Positions 1 to 9,037 of a DNA stretch of 35,782 bases are shown piece after piece (position 1 is the first letter of the stretch; each line of letters begins with the position of its first letter). Made by a program: the position numbers and the translations under genes. The DNA comes from Myxococcales bacterium. Lineage in GTDB: Bacteria > Myxococcota_A > UBA9042. The notes below the pieces were generated by a model that worked only from the letters and a program-made list of their open reading frames with translations, did no database searches and was not told the DNA's origin. The stretch spans positions 1 through 35,782 of the forward strand of contig SHZD01000039.1 in NCBI GenBank assembly GCA_009692465.1, read 5' to 3'.

Positions 1-510
1 AACCCCGCCAAAGGCCTTGTTTTTGAAGATCATGCGCATCTGGCGGTCTTGTATTCCAACCGCAATCCCGAGCAGCCGGGCGTGGTCTACGCCTGGACCT
101 TCGTAGGGATGGACGGTAACGGCAAGTGGCGCAAGATCGGCGATGTCCAAAACGGCGTCAGGGTGGTGTGGACGACCAATCCTAAACTGCAAGAGAAAGT
201 AGTCTTGGTGCAGGGCGTTCTGGCCGCACTGATGGACAACAGCATCGCGCAGTGGCCGGCGCCGTTGCGAGTCTTCGCCACCAGCCACTGTGCGCATTGC
301 GGCAAGACTTTGACCGATGAAGTGTCGCGCAACCGGGCAATCGGCCCAGATTGCTGGGAAATTGTCAACGAATGGCCAGCGATCCGCGTGCTCACCGCGA
401 TTCTGTCCAGCGTACCGGAAGAGCAATGGGACGACATTTACTTGGAGCAGCTGCAAAAGCTGCGCGACATGGGCTGGCACAATCCAAACTTTCGGCTCGG
501 GTTTGAGTAG
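1..510 (+). CDS. DUF6011-like zinc-binding protein, 5' end outside window
   Basis: The frame is open from base 1 through a TAG at 508-510, so the gene starts upstream of the window; the TTG at 49 is probably internal. The visible 169 codons include the pattern CAHCGKTLTDEVSRNRAIGPDCW, split here as C-x2-C, then a Leu-Thr and Ser-Arg stretch, then IGPDC. This is the signature of the small DUF6011 domain, in which cysteines are expected to bind zinc. The C-terminal 60 residues look helical. The family has no assigned biochemical role; it often appears as a module in phage or plasmid-type proteins with DNA-related domains, so the missing N-terminal part could decide function. The next gene begins within about 50-150 bp on the same strand. 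Confidence 0.6.
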   Translation, partial: NPAKGLVFEDHAHLAVLYSNRNPEQPGVVYAWTFVGMDGNGKWRKIGDVQNGVRVVWTTNPKLQEKVVLVQGVLAALMDNSIAQWPAPLRVFATSHCAHCGKTLTDEVSRNRAIGPDCWEIVNEWPAIRVLTAILSSVPEEQWDDIYLEQLQKLRDMGWHNPNFRLGFE

Positions 511-639
511 CCCTTTGTTAGCCGGCGACCTTAGCTTCGGCTTTGATCGGGCGACGCAAAAGTGGTGACGTTTTGGCTTTGGTTGCACCGCTCGAGCCAC
601 GGAGAATCTTCGCTGACCTGCGAAAATCCCGCACCGAAA

Positions 640-2403
640 ATGGCGTCGTCCTTGCAAATGCCCCAAAAAGTGGACACTGTGGCCGCTGAAGCGTCGAAAA
701 ACGCTGACCGAGAACAGCGAGGGCAGGATCCACAGCCCGCGCCGGTCGCGACTGGTTGCGAACACTCGGCGCACTGGGCGCTGGCCGCGACCCTCGCCGC
801 TTGCCAGCAGACACCATTGGCCGGCGCGTCCGCTGCGATCCCCGCGGCGGATACCACACTAACCGCTGAAATTAGCACAGATAACGGGTTGGTGGTCTCC
901 GAGACAGTCGCCGTCGACGCTGGGCCCCAAGGCGATGCTGCCGCGACTCTTGAGGTTGACGCTACTGCTGATTCTGACGCAGTTTCCGCGCCGGACATGG
1001 CCGCCGACGCTGCGATTGACTCTGCCGCTGATTCCGTTGCCGACGCAGCGCCGGACGCTGCTGGTGCCGATGCTGATTCCGCGCTAGTGGTCGACGCCGA
1101 CGCTCAGGCCGGCTCCGACACCCCTTCAGACGCTGCGATTGCGCCAGACACCGCGGTGCCACCGCCTCAATGCCAAACCAGCGACGACTGCCCCGCACTG
1201 GGCGCCTGCTTTCTCGCTGTATGCACGCCCAAAGGCAAATGTGACGCCGTTGTCCTGGCCGAAGGCGCCACCTGTAGCGATGGCAATGCTTGCTCCACCG
1301 GCGACCTGTGTGCCGGCGCCAGCTGTGTGTCCAGTGGTGCACTGAGCTGCGACGACCTCAACCCGTGCACGCTGGACAAGTGCAACCCCTTGGTCGGCTG
1401 CGTCAATTTGGCCATCCCCGCTACCACCGCTTGCGACGATGGCGACGCCCGTACTGCGGCCGACGCCTGCGCCAATGGCGCCTGCCAAAGCGGCGTCAAC
1501 ACCTGTCAATGCCAAACCAACAGTGAATGTGGCAAGTTCGACGACGGCAATCTGTGTAACGGCACCCTGTACTGTGACAAGTCGACCTTGCCCTACGTGT
1601 GCAAGGCCAATCCGGCGACGGTTTTTACCTGCCCAACCGGAAGCGACGGCGCGTGTCAGAAAAACACCTGCATCCCCGCCACCGGCCAGTGCAAACTGGT
1701 TTTGGCCCCCGCCAACACCGCCGCCTGCAGCGACGGCAATCCGTGTACTATCAGCGACATGTGTGCCAATGGCACCTGCAAAGCCGGTTCGCCACCCGGG
1801 TGCGACGACAAAAACCCGTGCACCAGTGACGGCTGCGACCCCAAGACCGGCTTGTGCCTGTACATCGACAGCAGCGCGGCCTGCAACGACAGCGACGCCT
1901 GCACCGACGACGGCCGCAACCCCAAAGTCGGCTGCGTGCACAGCAACAACACCGGCAGTTGCAACGACGGCAATCCGTGTACTGCAGGCGAATTGTGCGT
2001 CAACGCCAAATGCCAAGGCGGCGCCAGCGTGGTGTGCAGCGACAAGAATCCGTGCACCGACCCGTGGTTGGCGGCAACGTGTCCGGATTCAGGCCAATGT
2101 CAGGCCAAAACTGCCAGCGGCTGCGACGATAACAACCCATGCACGTTTGACAATTGCGATGGAGTCACCGGATGTGCCTATCCCAATGTCAGCGGCGCCT
2201 GTGACGATGGCGACAAGTGCACACTGGGCGAGACCTGCAACGGTGGAAAATGCTCGCAAGGCACCAGCTTGGTCTGTACCGATGGCAATCTGTGCACTTC
2301 GGATGCGTGCGAGCCCAAATCCGGCTGTGTTTTTGCCAAGTACGAGGACGGTTTGCCCTGCGGTGGCGGCAAAGTGTGCGCCGGGGGTGGGTGTGGGCAG
2401 TAG
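640..2403 (+). CDS. Cys-rich repeat exoprotein, probable lipoprotein
   Basis: About 587 residues from the ATG at 640; GTG 562 and ATG 658 are alternatives and no ribosome binding site decides between them. Near the N-terminus ALAATLAAC resembles a lipobox, but the hydrophobic stretch is short and the preceding 50 residues are unlike a normal n-region, so secretion is inferred. Then follows an Asp/Ala-rich linker (roughly residues 80-180, many DA and AAD steps) and about nine Cys-rich units alternating between two types, C-x-D-x-NPCT-x4-C-x6-C and C-x-DGNPCT-x4-C-x3-x-C-x-G. Such arrays are typical of surface or secreted proteins of Myxococcota; the cysteines are expected to form disulfides. 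Two units have lost cysteines (DARTAADAC and a unit with GRNP where CNP is expected). The linker has tripled GAC/GCN codons, which makes long spurious frames on the other strand. Substrate or partner unknown. Confidence 0.75.
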   Translation: MASSLQMPQKVDTVAAEASKNADREQRGQDPQPAPVATGCEHSAHWALAATLAACQQTPLAGASAAIPAADTTLTAEISTDNGLVVSETVAVDAGPQGDAAATLEVDATADSDAVSAPDMAADAAIDSAADSVADAAPDAAGADADSALVVDADAQAGSDTPSDAAIAPDTAVPPPQCQTSDDCPALGACFLAVCTPKGKCDAVVLAEGATCSDGNACSTGDLCAGASCVSSGALSCDDLNPCTLDKCNPLVGCVNLAIPATTACDDGDARTAADACANGACQSGVNTCQCQTNSECGKFDDGNLCNGTLYCDKSTLPYVCKANPATVFTCPTGSDGACQKNTCIPATGQCKLVLAPANTAACSDGNPCTISDMCANGTCKAGSPPGCDDKNPCTSDGCDPKTGLCLYIDSSAACNDSDACTDDGRNPKVGCVHSNNTGSCNDGNPCTAGELCVNAKCQGGASVVCSDKNPCTDPWLAATCPDSGQCQAKTASGCDDNNPCTFDNCDGVTGCAYPNVSGACDDGDKCTLGETCNGGKCSQGTSLVCTDGNLCTSDACEPKSGCVFAKYEDGLPCGGGKVCAGGGCGQ

Positions 2404-3172
2404 CCGCAAGCGCCAAGCCGGTCCAGCCAAAGGGGTTGTACCGCAGTCCAAGAAAGGTGTCGGAGTCCTTATAGGTCTGCTCGTGACCAACGGCCTACTG
2501 TGGCTGGTCATCGCCAGCGGATTCTGGCTGCACGACCATGTCAGTGCCGGGCTGAGCGCCGTAGTGGGCGCGCTGTTGGGTTTTGGGGCTTTAGTGGCTG
2601 GCGCGCTGGCCTTTTTGGCCTGTATTCGCGACCGCAATGGCAAAATGAGCGACTCCAGCGCTGTCGTAGCCGTGGTTGCCGCCGGAATCGTGCTCGGCTT
2701 GCCGGCGTTTGTCGTCGGCCGCGCGCTGTTGCCGCACACCATCTGCGAGACGCAAGCAGAGACGTTGGTGACGGATTGCAAGCGTTGCGATTTTGTCTGT
2801 ATGGACGACTGGCAGTCGGCTGGCACCCCGCGAGCGTTCTACACGACCTCGGCTGGCAAAGGCTCGTCGCGGTCCACAACCCGGCACGAACTGGCGGCCT
2901 TGGCCCCGACTGCCGGCAATGGTCGCTTTGTGGTGTGGGTGGACGCTGAGCCATCGTCGACTGGCCGCTGTGTGTGGCTTGTTCGCGACTCTGATCCGGA
3001 CACTGTCGTCCGCGGACATTCGGCTGGCCACGACCAAGCTGTAGCCGGCGAACGGGTCGCTGACGCCGCTGCGGCACTGGCTAGCTACCGCAACAAAGTG
3101 GTGTTGTTTGTCGGAATCACCAATCTTTTAGCCGTAATCGGCGGCTTGATCATAGTCCATCGCGAAGGCTGA
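2393..3172 (+). CDS. Multi-pass membrane protein with Cys-containing soluble segment
   Basis: About 259 residues. Start is uncertain: GTG 2393 (or 2387) overlaps the TAG of the previous gene by a few bases in another frame, suggesting translational coupling; there is no ATG before the first membrane segment. The open frame extends far upstream but only as an overlap with the Cys-rich gene, so that part is not counted. I see a basic N-terminus (SSRKRQ), three hydrophobic segments (about residues 20-45, 50-77 and 86-112), then a soluble region with CETQ, DCKRCDFVC and a beta-rich stretch ending near DSDP, and a last hydrophobic segment before HREG. The TM-domain-TM layout resembles DUF3592-type proteins, but I do not recognise the family securely. 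Function unknown. Confidence 0.6.
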   Translation: MGSSRKRQAGPAKGVVPQSKKGVGVLIGLLVTNGLLWLVIASGFWLHDHVSAGLSAVVGALLGFGALVAGALAFLACIRDRNGKMSDSSAVVAVVAAGIVLGLPAFVVGRALLPHTICETQAETLVTDCKRCDFVCMDDWQSAGTPRAFYTTSAGKGSSRSTTRHELAALAPTAGNGRFVVWVDAEPSSTGRCVWLVRDSDPDTVVRGHSAGHDQAVAGERVADAAAALASYRNKVVLFVGITNLLAVIGGLIIVHREG

Positions 3173-3291
3173 TGCGCCAATAGCCACCGTCGAACGTCAC
3201 AGCAATCCGCGCTCGGCGCCCAGGGCTGGCTCGGTTACGGCAGGCTGTCGACGGCGCGCCGCTCTCATTTCCGTTCAACTAAAGGACTGCT

Positions 3292-5076
3292 ATGTTGCGA
3301 TTCGTGTGCCTGTTCTTGGGTCTGACAGTGGCCATGCCCGCCCACGCCGCCCCCGACGAGGTCGAGGTGTTGCGCCAGTGGAATGTCCTGCGCGCCGACC
3401 CGCCTGCCTTTGCTCGGCACTTGGAGGCGTGGCTGCCCCTGTTTGCGGGACTGGAGCTCAATTTGCCAACTGGTCGCCTTCTGACCCGCGAAGGGCCAGC
3501 GGCGGTGCGCGAGGCGATTCAAGTCCTCAAGGCCAGTAAACCGCTACCTGCGGTGCAGTCCTCCGCCGGTATGACGCGCGCAGCTCGCGAGCACGCCACT
3601 GATTTGGGACCGCGCGGCGGCCGTGGGCACACCGGTGCTGACGGCAGTACGGTGGGCGCTCGTCTGGACCGCCGCGGACAATGGCAAGGGGTGGCCCACG
3701 AAGCGATTAGCTTTGGCGCCACTAACGCACTGAACACCATTATCGAGCTGCTGGTCGACGACGGCGTGGCCTCGCGCGGGCATCGGGCGGTGCTGCTGTT
3801 TGCGCCCAGCGCGATGGTCGGGGTGGCATGTGGTAGCCACCAACAGTACCGATCGATGTGTGTACTTGATTTGGCTAGCGAATTCGTTGAGGCCCGACCG
3901 CCGGGTCCACCGATCCCGCCGCCCGCCGATGTGACGCCGTTTGACGACAGCAAGCCGTTCCGCTCGCCTGTGCCGCGGACGCCGGCCGACGCACCCACGC
4001 CGTTTGACGTGGCTGTGGCCACTGAAATCAATGCACTGCGGACCGACCCCGTGGCGTGGGCGGCCAAGCTCGAAGCCCTGTTGCCGCTGTTTAGCGGTCC
4101 CATTCTGAGGCGTCCGGGGCGCACCGCGATGCACTGGTCGGGCGCGCCTGAGTCGGTGCATCAGGCCATCGCGATGCTCAAAACGATGCCGCCACAGCCC
4201 GCGGCGCAGTTCTTGCCGGGACTGGCGGCGGGGGCGCGCGACTACGTCAAGGTGCGCCGAGCGCGGCCTGCCTTCATCGATCGGCACTACGGACCGACGA
4301 CTGCGGCGCGGCGCTATGGAGCCGGACCGTTGGGCGGTGCCATGACCATGCAAGGCGAGGGCGAACCGTTCGACATCGTGGCGACGTGGGTCGTGCAAGG
4401 CCGGGGCCCCAATCGGACCTTGTTGGCCACCGATGGCACGCAAATGGGTGTCGCCTGCGGGCCGGGATTCGATAAACCGCTGCTATGTGCACTGATTTAC
4501 GGGGCTCGGTTCAGCGATTACAACGCGGCAGAATTGGAACTGATCCAATCTGCACATCTGAGCCTAGACGCCGCGCGCACCGAGCCAAAACGCGAAGCGC
4601 TGCGCCTGCGCAAGCTGTTGTCGGTGGTCATGGGCGAGACGTTGCGCTTGCCCATAGGCGTGCGGCCATTGCCGGGCGGTCGCGAGGCTTTGCTGAAATT
4701 AGTTGCTCGCTTAGAGAGTGCCAGCTCACTGGCGCCACTGCAGAATTCGGTGGAGTTACAGGCCCGTGCCCGCGATTTCACTGCAGAATTGGCTTCAGGT
4801 CGCTTGCCAAATGACCCGGGAAGTTGGGCGATTCGCACCAGTTCAAACTATGGCCAGCCGGACGCGACCCCCAAGCCCAACGAACTGGCGATTTTTGCGC
4901 CCGGCGAAGGGGATCAATTGGCCTTGCGTATCCTGTTGCAGCAGCCCGACTGGATCCTGTCCAACCCCGAGCTCGGTGTCGGCCTCTGGTGCGGCAGCCA
5001 CGCCAGCAAGGGTCAGGTCTGCGTGCTGGACGCGGCGGTTGGCTGGCAATCCGTTGGCGCAGAGTTGCCGTGGTAG
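3292..5076 (+). CDS. Secreted protein with three CAP/SCP-like domains
   Basis: 594 residues; ATG 3292 is preceded by AAAGGA at a good distance. A clear Sec signal peptide ends in AHA-A at about residue 20. The first domain (about 25-205) has CAP superfamily features: HTGADGSTVGARL, a GVAHEAISFG segment, RGHRAVLL and VGVACG, matching the H, E, E/H cavity pattern of SCP/PR-1 proteins. Two further copies of the same fold follow, about 235-410 and 420-592, each with an N-R-DP-x-W/F-A start and an ending like VGVACGPG...LLCALIYGA or GVGLWCGSHASKG...CVLDAA. In copies two and three the central HTG and HE motifs are largely lost, so they look structural. A Pro-rich linker joins domains one and two. 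Bacterial CAP proteins are extracytoplasmic; their activity is mostly unknown. Gene stands alone with 118 bp upstream. Confidence 0.8.
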   Translation: MLRFVCLFLGLTVAMPAHAAPDEVEVLRQWNVLRADPPAFARHLEAWLPLFAGLELNLPTGRLLTREGPAAVREAIQVLKASKPLPAVQSSAGMTRAAREHATDLGPRGGRGHTGADGSTVGARLDRRGQWQGVAHEAISFGATNALNTIIELLVDDGVASRGHRAVLLFAPSAMVGVACGSHQQYRSMCVLDLASEFVEARPPGPPIPPPADVTPFDDSKPFRSPVPRTPADAPTPFDVAVATEINALRTDPVAWAAKLEALLPLFSGPILRRPGRTAMHWSGAPESVHQAIAMLKTMPPQPAAQFLPGLAAGARDYVKVRRARPAFIDRHYGPTTAARRYGAGPLGGAMTMQGEGEPFDIVATWVVQGRGPNRTLLATDGTQMGVACGPGFDKPLLCALIYGARFSDYNAAELELIQSAHLSLDAARTEPKREALRLRKLLSVVMGETLRLPIGVRPLPGGREALLKLVARLESASSLAPLQNSVELQARARDFTAELASGRLPNDPGSWAIRTSSNYGQPDATPKPNELAIFAPGEGDQLALRILLQQPDWILSNPELGVGLWCGSHASKGQVCVLDAAVGWQSVGAELPW

Positions 5077-5241
5077 CAGCCCGTCGCTGGCGGTGCTCGG
5101 TTGCTAATGGCCGGTCAAATTCACCACCGAAGACTGCGAAAGCGGGGACCGCGGTCTGGGCAACCTTGAGCCTTAGCACTGCAGCGCCTACACTGCGCGC
5201 CCCACGGCCCAACCAGTGTGCCGGCCGAAACAGCGCTGCCT
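5077..5241. other. Intergenic gap before the LtaS-like gene
   Basis: 165 bases between the CAP gene and the LtaS-like gene. I see no convincing gene, hairpin or promoter motif here. Confidence 0.5.
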
Positions 5242-7308
5242 ATGCCTAAGTCCATCGAAGTGAAATCCCCCAAACCAGTCGAAGGCGGCTGGCTGCTGAC
5301 CTTTCTTGCTGTTGCCGCCATCGTTGCGCTGCTGCTTGGTTGGCGGTCGACGGGTTGGTGGTTGCGCGACGCCTTTGCCGATCCGCGGCTGTCCGAGCGT
5401 GATGTCGTCAAAGGTATTGTGTGGGACGCGAGTTTGAGCCTCGCGCTGGCGGCGCTGGCGTGCCTGACCAGTAGCCTGCGCAGGTCGCCGTTGACCCTGA
5501 CATTGCGCACCGCGTTGGTGGTGATTGGCGTCGGCAGCATGTTTGTGCGCTGTATTGATACTGCGCAATGCTATGCGGGGCACACCCATTTTACCGCGGA
5601 TTCGTTCATGTTCTGGGACGTGGATTGGATCGCAGGTCGGCGCGACGCCCCCGTCGTTGGCCTGGCGGTGGGCTTCTTGGTGACGGCGGCGACCGCAAGT
5701 TGGCTGCTGACGCGGCTCAGCCGGCCACGGCAGTTGTGGCAGCGCTTGCCTGCGCGCTTGGCGTTGACAATGGCGCTGCTGCCGGCGGCGTGGGCAATTG
5801 CCGACGGTGTGCGCTATCCCGCTCATGCCTACTCGCTGCGTTTGGTGGCCGAAGTCAATTTTTTTCAGCAGTTAGACCAGTGGGTCCATCCTGAGCAGAT
5901 TGAGGCCGTTCAGCTGGAATACCTGCCGCCGCCACGGGCCCAACGCTTTGCCCGGGCCGGATTGATGCCGTCCGTTCCTCACTTTGCCAAGTACCCGCTG
6001 ACACGGTCGCGCTTGGCCGAGCCGCCGCTGGCTTTTGCGCGCAAGTCGACGGTTGCTGCTGATTTTCGTCCCAACGTCGTCCTGACCATGGTCGAGAGCT
6101 TGAGCCAGACCTTCGTTCACGGCCTGTCTGGCCACTATTCGGGGCTGATGCCGCACCTAAGTGCGCTTGCCCACACCGAAACGGCAATCGACGGCTACTA
6201 CAACACCACCGCGCCTACGATTGCCGGCCTGATTTTGACGCTGTGTTCGCTCCATGCGCCCAGCCATCCGCGCGACTTGCAGCACGGCCAGCGCATGGAC
6301 CGCAATACGCCGTTTGTGTGCTTGCCCGATGTGCTGCGCCAACAAGGCTACCGGACGATGTTTGTGCAGACGACAGCTCTGGAATCCATGGGTCTTGAGG
6401 CCTTTTTGCGTACCCACGGCGTCGACGAGGTGCACGGTCGCCCGCAGGTCCGCCAGCGCTTTGCCGGCCGCCCAGAAGGGCCATTTGGGCCCCACGATGC
6501 CACAGTCGTGGATTACGCCATCGCTATGGTTAAGCGTTTGGAGAAGTTGCGCGCCCAAGACGGCCGACCCTACCTGCTCATCGTACTGACCATCGACACC
6601 CACGAGCCAGGAATGGCGCCCGAGGCGTGCCAGTTGCCCGCAACGCTTAACGACGCGCCCGCCGATGCGGGTCCGCGCAAGGTGCTCGCGGCGTTCCATT
6701 GCACTGACACCGAGTTGGGGCGCTGGAAGGCGTTCTTAGCTCAAGGCAACCGCGCCGCCGAGACGCTGTGGATGTTGACCGGCGATCACAGCATCTTGAA
6801 CACCTTGAATACGCGTCCACTGTTTCGCGGTCCGCTCGATGGCATTGCTTGCAGCAAGGGCGTTTGGCTGATTCACGACCCGTTGCACAGCTTGCCGCCC
6901 CGACCGCTGGTGCCATCCGGTTCGCAGGACGTCGCGCCGACGCTGCTGCACTTGCTCGGGCAGCTGGACACCGAGACGACGATGACAGGGCACAGCGTCT
7001 TTGGCACCCGGCCTGGTTTGCCTCTGATTCTGGGTCGCGTCGGCGGCCGCGTGGCCTACGCGCAATGGGGACTGCGGCGCGTCGAGCTGACCTTTGAAGA
7101 CCTGCGCCAGCGTTGCGCCACCGGCGAGCGTTTGCTCGGCCCTGCCATCGTCGATCCGCCCGATTTCAACGCTTGCGACTTTGCGGCATGGCTGCGCTGG
7201 CAAGACAGCCTTTGGGGCGGCAAGCTTTTGTTTCCGCAAGACACCTATCGCGGCGACCAGTTTGCTGACAAAAAACGCCTGCATGCCGAAGCAACTTTGG
7301 ACTGGTGA
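5242..7308 (+). CDS. LtaS-like membrane sulfatase-fold phosphotransferase
   Basis: 688 residues from ATG 5242 (GTG 5218 is possible; neither has a clear ribosome binding site). Residues 15-240 carry about five membrane segments. The rest is an extracytoplasmic alkaline-phosphatase/sulfatase domain of the LTA synthase type. Catalytic residues can be placed: Glu285 in MVESLS, the likely nucleophile Thr326 in NTTAPTIAG, His454 in TIDTHEPG, and Asp515-His516 in LTGDHS. This is the Glu/Thr/Asp-His metal set of LtaS. In Gram-negative relatives such enzymes transfer glycerol-phosphate or similar groups to periplasmic glucans or surface glycans; which acceptor is used here cannot be read. It lies just upstream of glgC-glgA, but a 330-bp repeat-bearing gap separates them. 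A family 1 repeat begins 6 bases after the stop. Confidence 0.85.
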   Translation: MPKSIEVKSPKPVEGGWLLTFLAVAAIVALLLGWRSTGWWLRDAFADPRLSERDVVKGIVWDASLSLALAALACLTSSLRRSPLTLTLRTALVVIGVGSMFVRCIDTAQCYAGHTHFTADSFMFWDVDWIAGRRDAPVVGLAVGFLVTAATASWLLTRLSRPRQLWQRLPARLALTMALLPAAWAIADGVRYPAHAYSLRLVAEVNFFQQLDQWVHPEQIEAVQLEYLPPPRAQRFARAGLMPSVPHFAKYPLTRSRLAEPPLAFARKSTVAADFRPNVVLTMVESLSQTFVHGLSGHYSGLMPHLSALAHTETAIDGYYNTTAPTIAGLILTLCSLHAPSHPRDLQHGQRMDRNTPFVCLPDVLRQQGYRTMFVQTTALESMGLEAFLRTHGVDEVHGRPQVRQRFAGRPEGPFGPHDATVVDYAIAMVKRLEKLRAQDGRPYLLIVLTIDTHEPGMAPEACQLPATLNDAPADAGPRKVLAAFHCTDTELGRWKAFLAQGNRAAETLWMLTGDHSILNTLNTRPLFRGPLDGIACSKGVWLIHDPLHSLPPRPLVPSGSQDVAPTLLHLLGQLDTETTMTGHSVFGTRPGLPLILGRVGGRVAYAQWGLRRVELTFEDLRQRCATGERLLGPAIVDPPDFNACDFAAWLRWQDSLWGGKLLFPQDTYRGDQFADKKRLHAEATLDW

Positions 7309-7313
7309 AAACA

Positions 7314-7364
7314 GTAGGCACCCATTGAACAACATCTTAAAAATATTAGAGTAATTTGGCGAGA
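7314..7364 (+). repeat. Family 1 (GTAG) repeat, copy 1
   Basis: Begins GTAGGCACCCATTGAACAAC, followed by an AT-rich stretch and TTTGGCGAGA. It starts 6 bases after the TGA of the LtaS-like gene, and the TAG of GTAG is in that gene's frame, so it would act as a second stop. Confidence 0.85.
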
Positions 7365-7435
7365 TGTGCACGTTGGAAAGCAAATTATGGCGCAGCACCG
7401 GTGCCCAAGTCTGGCTGTCCGGTTTGCGTCAAACG

Positions 7436-7486
7436 GTAGGCACCCATTGAACAACATCCTAAAACTATTGGCATAATGTCGCGAAA
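7436..7486 (+). repeat. Family 1 (GTAG) repeat, copy 2
   Basis: Same 20-base head as copy 1 and a similar AT-rich body ending GTCGCGAAAA. It is a direct repeat of copy 1, starting 122 bases later. The DNA between them shows no gene. Confidence 0.85.
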
Positions 7487-7591
7487 AGTGATGATTCTTA
7501 CCGTAGAATATGTCCAGATAGGCATGCAGTGGAATTGTTCGGGTACCGCTCCTGCAACAGCATGCAGCCCTCGCTCGACAACTACCCGCTG

Positions 7592-7618
7592 CTAGGCCAC
7601 ACTCGCTCGGCGGCCTAG
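7592..7618. promoter_or_regulatory. Inverted repeat just upstream of glgC
   Basis: CTAGGCC at 7592-7598 pairs with GGCCTAG at 7612-7618 across a 13-base loop. It ends 21 bases before the glgC ATG. It could be a leader hairpin or an operator; no consensus identifies it, so the role is a guess. Confidence 0.35.
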
Positions 7619-7639
7619 GTGCCGCACTGCGAACCCCCG

Positions 7640-9010
7640 ATGGCCCGCACGCTCGCCATGATCCTCGCCGGTGGCAAAGGCACGCGCCTGGCCCCGCTGA
7701 CGTCGCACCGCGCCAAGCCGGCCGTTCCGTTTGGCGGCAGGTATCGCATTATCGACTTTGTGCTGTCAAACTTTGTAAATTCAGGCTATTACCGCATTCA
7801 CGTGTTGACCCAGTACATGGCGTCCTCGCTGATTCGCCACCTGAACAACACTTGGAACTTGGGCGGTATTTTGCCCGATCAGTTCATCGAACCGGTACCC
7901 GCGCAGATGCGCCGCGGCGAGCACTGGTATGTCGGGACCGCCGATTCGGTGTACCAAAACCTCAATCTTATCCACGATGACCACGCCGAGCACGTCGCTA
8001 TCTTCGGTGGCGACCATATTTACAAGATTGCCGTCGACCAGATGGAAGCCCATCACGTCGCCATGGATGCCGATTTGACGGTCGCCGCGTTTCCGGTGGC
8101 GAAAGAGGACGCCCACCACTTCGGCGTCATCCAGATTGAGGCTTCGGGCCGTATCACCGGCTTTCAAGAGAAACCCAAGTCGGGCGCGGCGACGATTCCA
8201 GGCCAGCCCGATATGTGTTTGGTCTCAATGGGTAATTACTTTTTTAAGCGCAAAGTCCTCGAAGAAGTGTTGATGCACGATGCCGCACAGCTCGATAGTT
8301 CGCACGATTTTGGCAAGGACATCATTCCGCAAATGGTCAAAGCCGGTGCGCGCGTGTACACCTATGATTTTGCGACAAATAAGGTGCCTGGCGAAAGTGC
8401 CGACGCCAAACCCTATTGGCGCGATGTCGGTACGCTCGACGGCTATTTTGAAGCGACGATGGACTTGCGCGCCGTGTTGCCGGCGTTCAACTTGTACAAT
8501 CGGAAATGGCCAATTCGCAGTATGCCCGCGCAGTTACCCCCAGCCAAGTTCGTGTTGGCGGGCAAGCAGCGCGAGTTTGGCCAAGTAGTCGATTCGTTGG
8601 TGTGCGAGGGCACGATTGTGTCCGGCGCGATGTTGGTGGGTACGATTGCCGGGGTGGACTGTTATTTTCACCGCTTCGCAAGTATTGAAAATAGTGTGTT
8701 TTGTGGCCGCGACCGCGTAGGTAGGCATTGCTGGGTCAAGAACGTGCTAGCGGACACCAACGTGGTCATCGCCGAAGGCACTACCATCGGTTTTGATAGC
8801 CAAGCCGACAAAAAGCGCTTTCCGTTCATGACGGAAAAGGGCATCGTCATTTTGCCGAAAGGCACTTTTGTCCCCAAAGAAGGTCCCATCGAGATCGCCC
8901 AGGACATGGTTTCCAGTCTGGAACAAGATCCGAGCACCGCCGAAATCATGACCGCTGCCAAGGGCCTGTTTGTGCGCTCGACGCGGCATAGCAACGACGC
9001 GATTCGCTAG
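7640..9010 (+). CDS. glgC: Glucose-1-phosphate adenylyltransferase (ADP-glucose synthase)
   Basis: 456 residues from ATG 7640; GTG 7619 in frame would add seven residues of non-conserved sequence. Makes ADP-glucose from glucose-1-phosphate and ATP for glycogen synthesis in the cytoplasm. Seen: the nucleotide-binding [14 protein letters not shown] at the N-terminus, [10 protein letters not shown] and [30 protein letters not shown], a GFQEKPK sugar-phosphate motif, [16 protein letters not shown] and [11 protein letters not shown]. The C-terminal part carries the left-handed beta-helix ([22 protein letters not shown]). Compared with the usual length of about 410-430 there is an extra 40-residue tail after PKEGPIEI with no recognised motif. 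It is followed after 27 bases by glgA, so the two surely form one transcript. Allosteric control by metabolites is known for the family but cannot be judged here. Confidence 0.95.
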   Translation: MARTLAMILAGGKGTRLAPLTSHRAKPAVPFGGRYRIIDFVLSNFVNSGYYRIHVLTQYMASSLIRHLNNTWNLGGILPDQFIEPVPAQMRRGEHWYVGTADSVYQNLNLIHDDHAEHVAIFGGDHIYKIAVDQMEAHHVAMDADLTVAAFPVAKEDAHHFGVIQIEASGRITGFQEKPKSGAATIPGQPDMCLVSMGNYFFKRKVLEEVLMHDAAQLDSSHDFGKDIIPQMVKAGARVYTYDFATNKVPGESADAKPYWRDVGTLDGYFEATMDLRAVLPAFNLYNRKWPIRSMPAQLPPAKFVLAGKQREFGQVVDSLVCEGTIVSGAMLVGTIAGVDCYFHRFASIENSVFCGRDRVGRHCWVKNVLADTNVVIAEGTTIGFDSQADKKRFPFMTEKGIVILPKGTFVPKEGPIEIAQDMVSSLEQDPSTAEIMTAAKGLFVRSTRHSNDAIR

Positions 9011-9037
9011 TTTTTCCCTTTCAAACCAAGGATTAGG

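Noticed and set aside
1126-2016. 296-codon open frame on the minus strand
   Set aside because: Mirror of the Cys-rich repeat gene, produced by its biased codons; Val/Ala/Gly-rich without motifs.
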